Assembly: GCF_039524395.1 (NCBI RefSeq)
Contig: NZ_BAAAGO010000007.1
Origin: Micropruina glycogenica
Lineage (GTDB): Bacteria > Actinomycetota > Actinomycetes > Propionibacteriales > Propionibacteriaceae
DNA: 64,000 bases
Direction: 5' to 3' (one strand)
Part shown: one piece after another, positions 45,143 through 53,409 of the stretch
Position numbering within the stretch: the stretch's first letter is position 1
How the letters are laid out: each line of letters starts with the position of its first letter
Made by a program: the position numbers and the translations under genes
The notes under the pieces: model-generated
What the model was told of the DNA's origin: nothing
Database searches by the model: none
Seen by the model: only the letters and a program-made list of their open reading frames with translations

Positions 45143-45721
45143 GTGACCTCGCTCGCTCTGCCGGCCGACCTGCGCCGCGACATCGACGCGTGCGGCTACT
45201 TTCCCGATCTGATCGCCGAAACGATCGCGCTCGCCACCGCCGGCGAGCCGGTGCTGCACCACGTCGTCCATCACGAAGCCACCTTCGCGCGTGACGAGAT
45301 TCAGCGGCACCTGTCGGTGCTGGTGCTCACGCCCACCCGGCTGATCGTCGGGCACACCGACGAGTCGGACGCCCCGGGTGAGGCCGGGCAGGCCATGTCG
45401 ACCACCGAGTCGGTCGGCCTGCACCGCATCAGCTCGGTGGCGCTGACCCGGGTGGTGGCGCACCCGGAGCGGCACGGCAGGGGGCGCTCGACCGACACCG
45501 AAACCTGGCTCAGCGTGGGCTGGGGCACCGCCACCAGGGTCGAGCTCGAGCCCGCCCACTGCGGCGACCCCGAGTGTGACGCCGACCACGGCTACTCGGG
45601 CACGTTCGCCGCCGACGACCTGACCGTGCGCATGAGCGTGGCCGCCGACGGCGCCGACAACGTGGCCCGGCTGGTGACGTTCGCCACCGCTCTGCAACTG
45701 GCCGGCGGCGGCGGTCGGTGA
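45143..45721 (+). CDS. DUF5998 family protein
   Basis: A 192-aa cytoplasmic protein of an actinobacterial family that regularly precedes the phosphodiesterase and thymidine kinase genes found here. Recognisable parts are VLHHVVHHEATFARDEIQRHLSVLVLTPTRLIVGHTDE and the ELEPAHCGDPECDADHGYSGT segment with two cysteines. Function unknown. The GTG lies 6 nt after a CAAGAT element and has no Shine-Dalgarno; its stop overlaps the next GTG. The PH-domain-like strand pattern is only an impression. Confidence 0.82.
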   Translation: MTSLALPADLRRDIDACGYFPDLIAETIALATAGEPVLHHVVHHEATFARDEIQRHLSVLVLTPTRLIVGHTDESDAPGEAGQAMSTTESVGLHRISSVALTRVVAHPERHGRGRSTDTETWLSVGWGTATRVELEPAHCGDPECDADHGYSGTFAADDLTVRMSVAADGADNVARLVTFATALQLAGGGGR

Positions 45722-46833
45722 TCCAGCCGCTCCTTCCGGCCTACGGCAGCGCCAGTCTGGCCGACCTGCTGCCGAGCGTGGCCAGTGCGATGGGCGTGCC
45801 GGGTTTCGACAACGTGATCGACCTTCCATCAGCCCACCGCTATGTGGTGCTGCTGGTGGACGGCCTCGGCCACGACCTGCTGCGCCGGCACGCACCCGCC
45901 GCGCCGGTGCTGAACGGTCTGCTGACCCGCGACGGATCGCGTGCGATCACCGTCGGCGCGCCCAGCACCACTGCAACGTCCATCACCTCGCTGGGCACGG
46001 GGCTCACCCCCGGCCAACACGGCGTGGCCGGCTACACCTTTCGCTACGCGCGCGAGCTGCTCAATGCCCTGGTCTGGTCGCCGCGGCTGCACGGGCTGGA
46101 CGTCCAACCTCAACTCACCATGTTCGAACGGCTGAGCAAGGCCGGGGTGTACTGCGCCACAGTGACTCCCTCGCGGTTTCGCGGCAGCGGCCTGACCACC
46201 TGTGCGCTGCGCGGGGCGAACTTCTTCGGTTTCGCGGACGACTCACCGACGGCGTGGCGGGTCGAGTACGCCGCACGGGCGTCGGCGGCCGCCGAGCGCA
46301 GCCTCGTCTACGTCTACGAACGCGACCTCGATCATGCGGGGCACAAGTTCGGCGTGGCGTCCAACCAGTGGCTGGCGCAGTTGAACCGGGTCGACGATTT
46401 GGCCGCACAACTGCGTGCGGCGTTGCCCCGCGACGTCCGGCTGCTGGTGACCGGCGATCACGGCATGGTCGACGTGCCGGGCGACGCTCGGTTGACCATC
46501 GAGCACGAAGCCGATCTCGCCGCCGGGGTTCGGTTGGTGGGCGGCGAGGGCAGGTTTCGTCAGTTGTACACCACCGAACCCGAGGCGGTCGCGCGCCGGT
46601 ACCGCGACCGGCTGGGCGAGCGGGCGTGGGTGCTGTCCCGGGCCGAGGCCGTCGATGCGGGTTGGTTCGGTGCGGTGCAGCCGCGGCTGGCCGACCGGTT
46701 CGGCGACGTGCTGGTGGCGATGGCCGACGACGGCGCGCTGATGACCACGACACAACCCAACGAGTTCGGGCTCGTCGGCATGCACGGCTCGCTCACCCCC
46801 GCCGAGCTGAACGTCCCCCTGCTGGTCGGGTGA
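45718..46833 (+). CDS. Alkaline phosphatase superfamily nucleotide pyrophosphatase/phosphodiesterase
   Basis: A 371-aa enzyme of the phosphodiesterase/nucleotide pyrophosphatase group. Metal and catalytic residues are visible: D in VVLLVDGLGHDLL, the nucleophile T in APSTTATSITSLGTG, D and H in ERDLDHAGHKFG, D and H in VTGDHGMVDVP, and the late MHGSLTPAE histidine. No signal peptide is seen, so a cytoplasmic location is likely. GTGA overlap with DUF5998 and a 4-nt gap to tdk place it in one operon and suggest nucleotide metabolism. Confidence 0.9.
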   Translation: MIQPLLPAYGSASLADLLPSVASAMGVPGFDNVIDLPSAHRYVVLLVDGLGHDLLRRHAPAAPVLNGLLTRDGSRAITVGAPSTTATSITSLGTGLTPGQHGVAGYTFRYARELLNALVWSPRLHGLDVQPQLTMFERLSKAGVYCATVTPSRFRGSGLTTCALRGANFFGFADDSPTAWRVEYAARASAAAERSLVYVYERDLDHAGHKFGVASNQWLAQLNRVDDLAAQLRAALPRDVRLLVTGDHGMVDVPGDARLTIEHEADLAAGVRLVGGEGRFRQLYTTEPEAVARRYRDRLGERAWVLSRAEAVDAGWFGAVQPRLADRFGDVLVAMADDGALMTTTQPNEFGLVGMHGSLTPAELNVPLLVG

Positions 46834-46837
46834 GCTC

Positions 46838-47479
46838 GTGGCGCAACTGATCTTCTTCACCGGGCCGATGAACTGCGGCAAGTCGACGCTGGCGCTGCAG
46901 ACCGACTTCACCGAAACCCAGGCCGGCCGCTCGGGTCGCCTGTTCAGCCGCGACGACCGGGCCGGCGCGGCAGTGATCTCGTCGCGCATCGGGCTCGACC
47001 AGCACGCCATCGAGGTGAACGACGGGTTCGACTTCTGGGCGTTCGTGATACACGAACTCACCCACGGTTCTCGGGTCGACTACCTGATCTGCGACGAGGC
47101 CCAGTTCTACACCGCGGCCCACATCGACCAGCTGGCGCGCGTGGTCGACGAGTTGCAACTCGACGTGTACTGCTTCGGCATTCTCACCGACTTTCGCACC
47201 GAACTGTTCCCGGCCACGAGGCGGCTGGTCGAACTGTGCGACCGAATGGAGCTGCTGCAGGTGCGTCCGCGCTGCTGGTGCGGCGAGCCGGCCACGCACA
47301 ACGCCCGCACGGTGGACGGCCGGATGGTCACCGAAGGCAGCCAGGTGGTGGTCGGCGACGTGGTGGGTGAGCAGGGTGACGTGGCGTACGAGGTGCTGTG
47401 CCGTCGGCACCACCGGCGTCGGATGACCGCAGCCGTGGGCCGCGTCACGCTCAACCCCGAGCCGCTGCCGTTCGAGTGA
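46838..47479 (+). CDS. tdk: Thymidine kinase
   Basis: Type II thymidine kinase of 213 aa; phosphorylates thymidine for salvage into dTTP. The P-loop GPMNCGKST is at residues 9-17; ICDEAQFY near 88-95 holds the catalytic glutamate; the lasso region ends with zinc-binding cysteines in RPRCWCGEPATHNAR and the late VLCRRHH. GTG start 4 nt after the phosphodiesterase gene. A hairpin follows its stop codon. Confidence 0.95.
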   Translation: MAQLIFFTGPMNCGKSTLALQTDFTETQAGRSGRLFSRDDRAGAAVISSRIGLDQHAIEVNDGFDFWAFVIHELTHGSRVDYLICDEAQFYTAAHIDQLARVVDELQLDVYCFGILTDFRTELFPATRRLVELCDRMELLQVRPRCWCGEPATHNARTVDGRMVTEGSQVVVGDVVGEQGDVAYEVLCRRHHRRRMTAAVGRVTLNPEPLPFE

Positions 47480-47483
47480 GTGC

Positions 47484-47505
47484 GGTCGGTCGTTCTCGAC
47501 CGACC
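47484..47505. terminator. Terminator between tdk and the lipoprotein gene
   Basis: GGTCGGTCG pairs with CGACCGACC around a TTCT tetraloop, 4 nt after the tdk stop, between convergent genes. Confidence 0.65.
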
Positions 47506-47542
47506 AGGCATCGGATCTCGACGAGCCCGACCGGCAAATCGG

Positions 47543-48622
47543 TCACTCGGCGGTGCGGGCTGCCACCCGCCAGCGCAGCGGCAGGTCATTGCCCGCCTGG
47601 TTGAGCGCCGCATCGACGCTGGCGCCGACCCGAGGGTCGATGGCGATCTGCTTCAGCACGTCCAGCGCCACGGGGAAGTCGCCCTTGTGCGCCACGACGC
47701 TCGCCTCGTCGACGACCACCCAGTGCTCGCCGTCGCTCAACTGCCGGGCCACCACCAGATGGTAGGGGTACGAGTCGTCGGGCACGTCGGATTGCTCGGC
47801 GACGCGCAGGCCGTCGGTGGTGCGGCAGCGGTCGTAGCCCTTGCAGTCGAACGGCACGTCGGTAACGGCCAGACTGACGCGTTCGGCATCCGAGCCCAGG
47901 TAGACGGTGCCCCCGATGCGATCCTGCACGCTGTCGTCGCCCGCGCAGGCGGCGGGCACGTGACTGGCCAGCACGGCCGCCAGCGCTTGCGGCGTGACCT
48001 GCTCGACGGCGCCGGCGGCACCGGGCAGGGCGATGGGCGGCTGCGTGGCCGCCGACCCGCAGGTCAACTGGTCGGCAGTGCGCCAGCGCGGGTTCGCGGC
48101 CGCCTCGGTGGCCAGGGACGCATCGACGCTGGGTCCGATGCGGGCGTCCTTGGCCAGCGCGATCGCCGTGGGCAGCCGATCGGTGGTGAACCAGCCCACC
48201 GACCCGGTGACCTGCACGAGGCCTTCCGCGCGCTGCGCGATCACATCGACGGGCCGCTGGTCGCGAAGCCGTACCAGCACGCCGTCGCGTTCGGTGCAGC
48301 TCTTCGCCGGGCAAAGAACGGTGTCGTTGAAGGGTGTGGGCGAGTAGCGAACGGTGAGCGTCTGGGCCGGGTGCCCGGGCGTGGCGCGGTGATAGGCGGT
48401 GGCCTCGATGCCCCGCACGAACTCCGTCGGCTGATTGGCGCTGAGCACTCCGTCACCCCCTGCGATCGCGAAGGCGCCGGGTGCGTGCTCGTCGAGAATC
48501 TGGCCCAGCACCTGGGCCGTGATCGCGGTCGTGGGCCTTGGCGACGGGCTCGGCGGGGCGCTGGGCGAGCAGCCGGCCAGCAGCACCAGTGCAAGCACGA
48601 GAGCAGAGCAGGGGGTGCGCAT
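47543..48622 (-). CDS. Lipoprotein of unknown function
   Basis: A 359-aa exported lipoprotein: MRTPCSALVLALVLLAGC forms the signal with lipobox LLAGC (lipidated cysteine 18), followed by a proline/serine linker. The mature part contains two related halves, each with a GSVGWFTTDRLPTAI- or GEHWVVVDEASVVA-like stretch and ending in a KDARIGPSVDASL or IDPRVGASVDAAL motif, so an internal duplication is likely. Several cysteines could form disulfides. No family is recognised. ATG 48622 follows GAGGAAG; in-frame sequence further upstream is repeat DNA and not coding. Confidence 0.8.
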   Translation of the reverse strand: MRTPCSALVLALVLLAGCSPSAPPSPSPRPTTAITAQVLGQILDEHAPGAFAIAGGDGVLSANQPTEFVRGIEATAYHRATPGHPAQTLTVRYSPTPFNDTVLCPAKSCTERDGVLVRLRDQRPVDVIAQRAEGLVQVTGSVGWFTTDRLPTAIALAKDARIGPSVDASLATEAAANPRWRTADQLTCGSAATQPPIALPGAAGAVEQVTPQALAAVLASHVPAACAGDDSVQDRIGGTVYLGSDAERVSLAVTDVPFDCKGYDRCRTTDGLRVAEQSDVPDDSYPYHLVVARQLSDGEHWVVVDEASVVAHKGDFPVALDVLKQIAIDPRVGASVDAALNQAGNDLPLRWRVAARTAE

Positions 48623-48838
48623 GCGCTTCCTCTTCGTCGGTCGGGCCGCAAGTCTAGGCGGGTCGACGACAGGCTCGTCGATCGCCGTGCCGGCCGTTGA
48701 GGTCGTCGAAACCCCTTGCGGCTGCGGTCTCGACAGGCTCGACCAGCGGGTGTGGGTCTCGACAACACGACCATGGACAGGCTCGACCAGTGGGTGTCGG
48801 GTCTCGACAAACTCGACCACCGACGGCTTTGACCGGGG
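48623..48838. repeat. Cluster of family A repeats upstream of the lipoprotein gene
   Basis: Copies include GGTCTCGACAGGCTCGACC (48726-48744), a broken copy around 48755-48787 split by ACACGACCATGGACAG, and GGTCTCGACAAACTCGACC (48800-48818), plus GGTCGTCGAAACC (48701-48713) in the other orientation. No gene lies here. Confidence 0.78.
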
Positions 48839-50263
48839 TCAGTCCTTGGGTTTGGGAGCGGGGGAGCCGAACATGATCTCGTCCCAGCTCGGCACCGAGG
48901 CGCGCTTGCGCTTGATCGGCCGCGACGGCTCGTTGGCGGCCTCGTCGACCAGGCTGGGCTGCTCGGGCTCGGTGATCGGCGCGGCGGCCGGCGTGCGCTT
49001 GCGTCCGGTCGGCCGGGACGGCTTGGGCGCGGGTTCGGGTTCTTCGACCGCCTCAGGCTCGTCTGCGACGACGCTGACCTCGGGCTCGGGCTCGGTTTGC
49101 TCCGCCTCGAAGTCTTCGTGGGGCGGCTCGTCGGCCAGGGGGGAGTGCACGATGGGCACCTCCGCGAAGATCGCTTCTTCACCGTCCTCGGACGCACTCG
49201 CCTCATCGTCGCCGGACGGCAGCCGCTCGGTGGGCACATCGGTCGCCCCGGCCTCGCCGACGGCGGGCTGGGCATCGTCGTCGAGCTCGAGCTCGATCAC
49301 CTCGACGCTCTCGACGACCACCACGGTTTCGACGCCGGGGTCGACCACGGGTGCCGCGTCCTGGTCAGGCGCCGGACGCACCAGCCCGGCGTAGATCTGC
49401 ACCGAGTCCTCGTCGAAGGTCGACAGCATGTCGTAGAGCACGTCCATGTTCGAACGGTCGCCGGGAATGATGTCGTAGACGCCGTCGACCTCGGCCAGGT
49501 CACCCTCGGCGAAGGCGTCTTCGTTGTCGGGGCTGTCGGTGAGCAGGTCATCGTCATCGTCGATGTCGGGGGTCACTTCGAACTGCGGCTGAATGGCGCG
49601 CACGATGGCCAGTTCGTCGTTGTCGTCGTGGCTGCGCTCGTCGCTCGCCTCGTCGGTGTGACGCTTGCGGCCCGGCTGCGGGCCGTGCGAACTGGAATGC
49701 TCGCCGGTCAGCCAGCGGGCGTCTTCGTTGGCCGCCACCGAGAACCGTCCGGTCTGGTCGTAGGTGAAGTCGGCCTGCCGGTGTGCCGAGCCCGACTTGT
49801 ACGACAATCGGACGGTCCAGCGCCGCTCGCCGCTGCGCCAGGCGTCCCAATCGACCGAGTCGGCGTCGATGCCGCGCGACAGCAGCCGATCGCTCACCAC
49901 CGCGCGCAGGCTGCGGTGCGCCACGGCGTCACCGGCCCGGCGCACCGGATTGCTCTGGGCGAGCCCGGCGATGTGCTCCCGCTCGGCGATCACCGGCGCC
50001 GCGAACGGCTCGATCTGCGCCATGGGAACCCCGGCCGCCTGCGCCACCGCTTCCAGCGACTCCCCGGCCCTGATTCGGGCCTGGATGTCGCGCGGCCGCA
50101 GTGCACTTTCCATCTCGATCTCCAGTTGTCCCATGCGCGCTCGGTCGTTGCGCAGTGCCGCCCGCAGCCTGTCGTCGGCCGGAATCGCCAGTTGCTCGCC
50201 GTCAACGACGACGATCAGGCTCCTGCCGTCGGGGCTGAGCCCCAGGGGCCGGGCGGTGCGCAT
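48839..50263 (-). CDS. sepH: Septation protein SepH
   Basis: A 474-aa actinobacterial cell division protein (DUF3071 domain) that stimulates FtsZ assembly in Streptomyces. The conserved N-terminal domain (about 1-170) starts MRTARPLGLSPDGRSLIVVVDGE and includes a helix-turn-helix-like part, LRPRDIQARIRAGESLEAVAQAAGVPMAQIEPFAAPVIAERE. A long acidic, low-complexity linker follows and the C-terminus is basic (RPIKRKRASVPSWDEIMFG), matching the family. ATG 50263 lies after an AGGAG. Divergent from the DUF4193 gene, as in Streptomyces. Confidence 0.93.
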   Translation of the reverse strand: MRTARPLGLSPDGRSLIVVVDGEQLAIPADDRLRAALRNDRARMGQLEIEMESALRPRDIQARIRAGESLEAVAQAAGVPMAQIEPFAAPVIAEREHIAGLAQSNPVRRAGDAVAHRSLRAVVSDRLLSRGIDADSVDWDAWRSGERRWTVRLSYKSGSAHRQADFTYDQTGRFSVAANEDARWLTGEHSSSHGPQPGRKRHTDEASDERSHDDNDELAIVRAIQPQFEVTPDIDDDDDLLTDSPDNEDAFAEGDLAEVDGVYDIIPGDRSNMDVLYDMLSTFDEDSVQIYAGLVRPAPDQDAAPVVDPGVETVVVVESVEVIELELDDDAQPAVGEAGATDVPTERLPSGDDEASASEDGEEAIFAEVPIVHSPLADEPPHEDFEAEQTEPEPEVSVVADEPEAVEEPEPAPKPSRPTGRKRTPAAAPITEPEQPSLVDEAANEPSRPIKRKRASVPSWDEIMFGSPAPKPKD

Positions 50264-50489
50264 CGCTCGATCGCTCTCCTGTGTTCGTTATGGCGTAACC
50301 TACCGGGTCGAACGCCTCACGGCCCGCCAGGGAATACCGCCGGGGCGTCCTGTGGTTGAGATACCCGCCGCCAGCGGCGTTCGTTTTGGGCTCGTGTGAT
50401 ATGTATGCGTCCGACGCTTTGAGATCACCACGGTAAAACTGAGCGTTCGAGCCCAGCCGGGCGGCGCTGAGGATGGAGTTTACGAAAAG

Positions 50490-50786
50490 ATGGCAACCGA
50501 CTACGACGCTCCGCGGAAGACCGACGAAGAGAGCGAAGACAGCATCGAAGAACTCAAGACCCGCCGCAACGACAAGAACAGCGGCAAGGTCGACGAGGAC
50601 GAGGTCGAGGCTGCCGAGTCCTTCGAGCTGCCCGGCGCGGACCTGTCGCACGAGGAATTGACGGTGCGGGTGCTGCCGCGCCAAGCCGACGAGTTCACCT
50701 GCTACTCATGCTTTCTCGTCAAGCACCGCAGCCAGATCGCCGTCACCCGCAACGGCCACTCGTACTGCGTCGACTGCGCCGACTGA
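50490..50786 (+). CDS. DUF4193 family protein
   Basis: A 98-aa actinobacterial protein. The N-terminus MATDYDAPRKTDEE and ELPGADLSHEELTVRVLP are typical; FTCYSCFLVKHRSQIA and YCVDCAD give two CxxC pairs, so a zinc ribbon is likely. Function unknown. The Shine-Dalgarno is weak (GAGGATGGAG, about 15 nt upstream). Divergent from sepH. Confidence 0.9.
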   Translation: MATDYDAPRKTDEESEDSIEELKTRRNDKNSGKVDEDEVEAAESFELPGADLSHEELTVRVLPRQADEFTCYSCFLVKHRSQIAVTRNGHSYCVDCAD

Positions 50787-51092
50787 TTTCGAGGCCGCGC
50801 ACCCACGCGACTCTTCGATCCCTGCTGCAAAGCCGCACGCCCGGCGTGCCTGCTTGGTGGGGCACACAGGGTTTGTGACCCACGGGTCAGCCGCTATCGC
50901 TGGTCGGGCGCACGCAGACTCTGCCTGGTCATGGGTGCGACAAGTCGCCCCAGGGCTCGCCGAACAAGATTCTTGGACGAGTCTTGGTCGCCCAGGGAAC
51001 CGCTGATCAACGCGGGTCGTTGGTTGAGCTGGTCGAAAACCCTGGCCGCAGCCGGTCTCGACAAGCTCGACCAGCGAAAAATCAGCGCGTCC
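50787..51092. other. 306-nt gap with family A repeats, no gene
   Basis: Two family A copies in opposite orientation, GGTTGAGCTGGTCGAAAACC (51021-51040) and GGTCTCGACAAGCTCGACC (51054-51072), lie between the convergent DUF4193 and DUF4235 genes. A weak GC-rich hairpin near 50850 is the only other signal. Confidence 0.65.
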
Positions 51093-51386
51093 TCAGAAGC
51101 GGAAGCTGATCGACGACCGGCTGGGCGCCGGCGTGCCCATCGCCTTCTCCCACCTCTGGGCGGCGAAGCGGTTCGTCAGCAGTTGGGCGATGCCGATGCC
51201 GATGCCACCGGCCAGGGCCCAGATCAGGGCCTCGCTGAGCGGGGTGGCCGGATCGTTGGGGTCGGGCGGCTCGTCACCCGTGGCGACCTTCCAGGCGCCT
51301 CGCACGGCCTTCTGGGCGACCACGGCTGACAGCGCACCGACCGCGCCGGCGTAGATGTTCCAGAGCAGCTTCTGCGACACGTTCAT
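51093..51386 (-). CDS. DUF4235 membrane protein
   Basis: A 97-aa protein with two membrane helices (about 8-28 and 51-72), matching DUF4235: the KLLWNIYAGAVGALSAVVAQKAVRGAWKVATGDEPPDP start and LIWALAGGIGIGIAQLLTNRFAAQRWEK second half are typical. Function unknown. ATG 51386 is divergent from the DUF3093 operon, 192 nt away. Confidence 0.88.
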   Translation of the reverse strand: MNVSQKLLWNIYAGAVGALSAVVAQKAVRGAWKVATGDEPPDPNDPATPLSEALIWALAGGIGIGIAQLLTNRFAAQRWEKAMGTPAPSRSSISFRF

Positions 51387-51566
51387 CGACGACTCCTGGG
51401 TTCGAACCTGCGGACGCGTCGAGTCTAGTCAGCGCAGACTGGCCGTGGTCCACCCCCTGGCATGAAGCAGGTCCTCGATCGGTCGGGCGGCGCAGCTCGT
51501 GCCGCACCCGATGGCAGCGGGTGAGGCTCGTTCGTGAACCGGTCACGATGGGCGAGTCGCGCACAC

Positions 51567-51572
51567 TATGGT
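51567..51572 (+). promoter_or_regulatory. -10 element (TATGGT) of the DUF3093-dut operon
   Basis: TATGGT ends 6 nt before the GTG at 51579 and supports this start codon. Confidence 0.6.
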
Positions 51573-51578
51573 CAAGAG

Positions 51579-52079
51579 GTGAGCAGGAGCGAGCCGGTCT
51601 ACTACACCGAACGCGTGCGGGTGCCGTTCTCGTACTGGGCGATCGCACTGTTCTTCGGGTTGACCTTCGTGACCGCCGTGACCTTCATGCTCGGCGATGC
51701 CGTGCTGATCGCGAGCACCCTGACCGCCACCGCGCTGATCGCCTGGACGTTGATCGGTTGGGGAGCGCAGACCATCACCGTGGACGGCTCGGGGGTGCAG
51801 GTCGGCCGTAGTCGGCTGGACTGGCCCTACGTCGGCCGGGCGACCGCGGTGGACGTCGAGCAGCGGCGCCGGGTGCTCGCGCGTGACGACGTCTTTCTGG
51901 CCCTGCGGCCCTACATCACCGGTGTCGTCGTGGTCGGCGTGAGCGACCGTGCCGACCCCCACCTGTGCTGGATGGTGTCGAGTCGGCACCCCGACGAACT
52001 GGTGGACGCGATCGAGCGCAACCGGCCTGCGAACGGCGCCGAGACGGCCGCGCAGTCGGCACTAGACTCCGGCGCGTGA
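51579..52079 (+). CDS. DUF3093 membrane protein
   Basis: A 166-aa protein with two adjacent membrane helices (about 16-36 and 40-60) and a cytoplasmic C-terminal domain, matching DUF3093, a family that regularly precedes dut in actinobacteria. YYTERVRVPFSYW starts the domain and the DPHLCWMVSSRHPDELVDAIE segment ends it. Function unknown. GTG 51579 is chosen because of the -10 element upstream. Its stop overlaps the dut GTG. Confidence 0.85.
   Translation: MSRSEPVYYTERVRVPFSYWAIALFFGLTFVTAVTFMLGDAVLIASTLTATALIAWTLIGWGAQTITVDGSGVQVGRSRLDWPYVGRATAVDVEQRRRVLARDDVFLALRPYITGVVVVGVSDRADPHLCWMVSSRHPDELVDAIERNRPANGAETAAQSALDSGA
52063..52068 (+). promoter_or_regulatory. -10-like element (TAGACT) before dut
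   Basis: TAGACT inside the end of the DUF3093 gene, 7 nt before the dut GTG, so dut may also be expressed from its own leaderless transcript. Confidence 0.45.
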
Positions 52080-52570
52080 GCGGCTCCGAGATCGTCGACG
52101 TGGCGTTGCTGCGGCTCGACCCGGGTGTGCCGGCACCGCAGTACGCGCGTGACGGTGACGCCGGAGCCGACCTGGCCACCACCGAGAACGTCGAGATCGC
52201 GCCCGGCGAGCGGGTGCTCGTGGGCACCGGAGTCGCGCTGGCACTGCCCGCCGGTTGGGTGGGCCTGGTGCACCCGCGCTCGGGCCTGGCGGCGCGGCAC
52301 GGGTTGACCATCGTCAACGCCCCCGGCACCGTCGACTCGGGGTATCGGGGCGAAATCAAGGTGTGCCTGTTGAACACCGACCCGCGGCACACCATCGCGT
52401 TGCGCCGCGGCGATCTGATCGCCCAACTGGTGGTGCAGCGGGTGGCCCAGGCGCGGTTCGTCGAGGTGCAGCGGCTACCGTCGAGTGAACGCGGCGATGC
52501 CGGCCACGGCTCGACCGGAGGAATCGATGCGTGGCGCTCAGCCACCGACACTACGAAGGAGCAGGCGTGA
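52076..52570 (+). CDS. dut: Deoxyuridine 5'-triphosphate nucleotidohydrolase (dUTPase)
   Basis: Trimeric dUTPase of 164 aa; converts dUTP to dUMP and pyrophosphate, keeping uracil out of DNA. All five family motifs are present in order: DGDAGADL, HPRSGLA, GTVDSGYRGEI (with the catalytic aspartate and uracil-contacting tyrosine), RRGDLIAQ and ERGDAGHGSTG. GTG 52076 overlaps the DUF3093 stop; its own stop overlaps the DUF3710 GTG. Operon with DUF3093, DUF3710 and an OB-fold gene. Confidence 0.97.
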   Translation: MSGSEIVDVALLRLDPGVPAPQYARDGDAGADLATTENVEIAPGERVLVGTGVALALPAGWVGLVHPRSGLAARHGLTIVNAPGTVDSGYRGEIKVCLLNTDPRHTIALRRGDLIAQLVVQRVAQARFVEVQRLPSSERGDAGHGSTGGIDAWRSATDTTKEQA

Positions 52571-53406
52571 TCTTTGGACGCAAACGGAAGGCCGAACCGG
52601 TCGAGGAGCCCGATGAGCAGCTCACCGAGCCGACCGACGAGCTCGACGCTGCGGACGAAGCGGTCGACGACGAGGCTCCGGTCGAGGCCGACGTCGACGA
52701 GGCCGATGCCGAAGCCTCCGACGACGAGCTTGCCGATGACTCCGAGCCCGATGACGCCGAGTCGAATGACGAGGTGGGTGAGGACGACGACGAACTCGAC
52801 GAAGAAGCCGACGTCGACGACGAAGAAGAGGTCGAGGAGGTCGAATGGCGTGCCGACGGACCCTTCGACTACGACGAGGTCGATCTGACCGCCGACGAGG
52901 TGGAAAGGCTCGATCTGGGCGCGTTGATCCTCACGCCCTGGCAGGGCATGGGCCTGCAGTTGCAGGTGCAGGAGGGCACCGACCAGGTGGTGGCGGCGCT
53001 GGCGTTCTGGGAGCAGTCGGGCCTCGAACTGGCGCTGTTGGCCGCCCCGACCAACGGCGGCCTGGCCGATGAACTGCGTGAAGACCTGACCGAAGAGGCC
53101 GAACAGGCCGGCGGCAGCTCGTCCACCGCCGACGGGCCTTTCGGGCCCGAGCTGCGCCGGGTGCTCCCGGCCGAGGGGCCGGCCGGTGAGCAGCTGTTTC
53201 AGGTGAGCCGCACGTGGTTCGCCGAGGGGCCGCGGTGGCTGCTCCGCGGCACGCTGTTGGGTGAGGCCGGACTCACCGAAGATGACGAGGGTGCGGCGGC
53301 GCCCTTCGTCGAGTTCTTCCGTAACGTGGTCGTGCGTCGCGGCGATGCCCCCCGGGTGCCGGGCGAGGTGATCGCGATGACGATGCCGACGGTGCCGCAG
53401 GGCTGA
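52567..53406 (+). CDS. DUF3710 family protein
   Basis: A 279-aa protein with MIFGRKRKA at the start, a very acidic low-complexity stretch (about 12-95, almost all D, E, A, V and S), then the DUF3710 domain: DGPFDYDEVDL, LDLGALILTPWQGMGLQLQVQ, ALAFWEQSGLELALLAAPTNGG, SRTWFAEGPRWLLRGTLLGEAG and FFRNVVVRRGDAPRVPGEVI. Found next to dut across actinobacteria; function unknown. GTG 52567 follows AAGGAG and overlaps the dut stop, which fixes the start. Confidence 0.9.
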   Translation: MIFGRKRKAEPVEEPDEQLTEPTDELDAADEAVDDEAPVEADVDEADAEASDDELADDSEPDDAESNDEVGEDDDELDEEADVDDEEEVEEVEWRADGPFDYDEVDLTADEVERLDLGALILTPWQGMGLQLQVQEGTDQVVAALAFWEQSGLELALLAAPTNGGLADELREDLTEEAEQAGGSSSTADGPFGPELRRVLPAEGPAGEQLFQVSRTWFAEGPRWLLRGTLLGEAGLTEDDEGAAAPFVEFFRNVVVRRGDAPRVPGEVIAMTMPTVPQG

Positions 53407-53409
53407 GTC

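Noticed and set aside
48623..48820. N-terminal extension of the lipoprotein frame up to 48820
   Set aside because: The extension is encoded by family A repeats and lies before a perfect lipoprotein signal with its own RBS.
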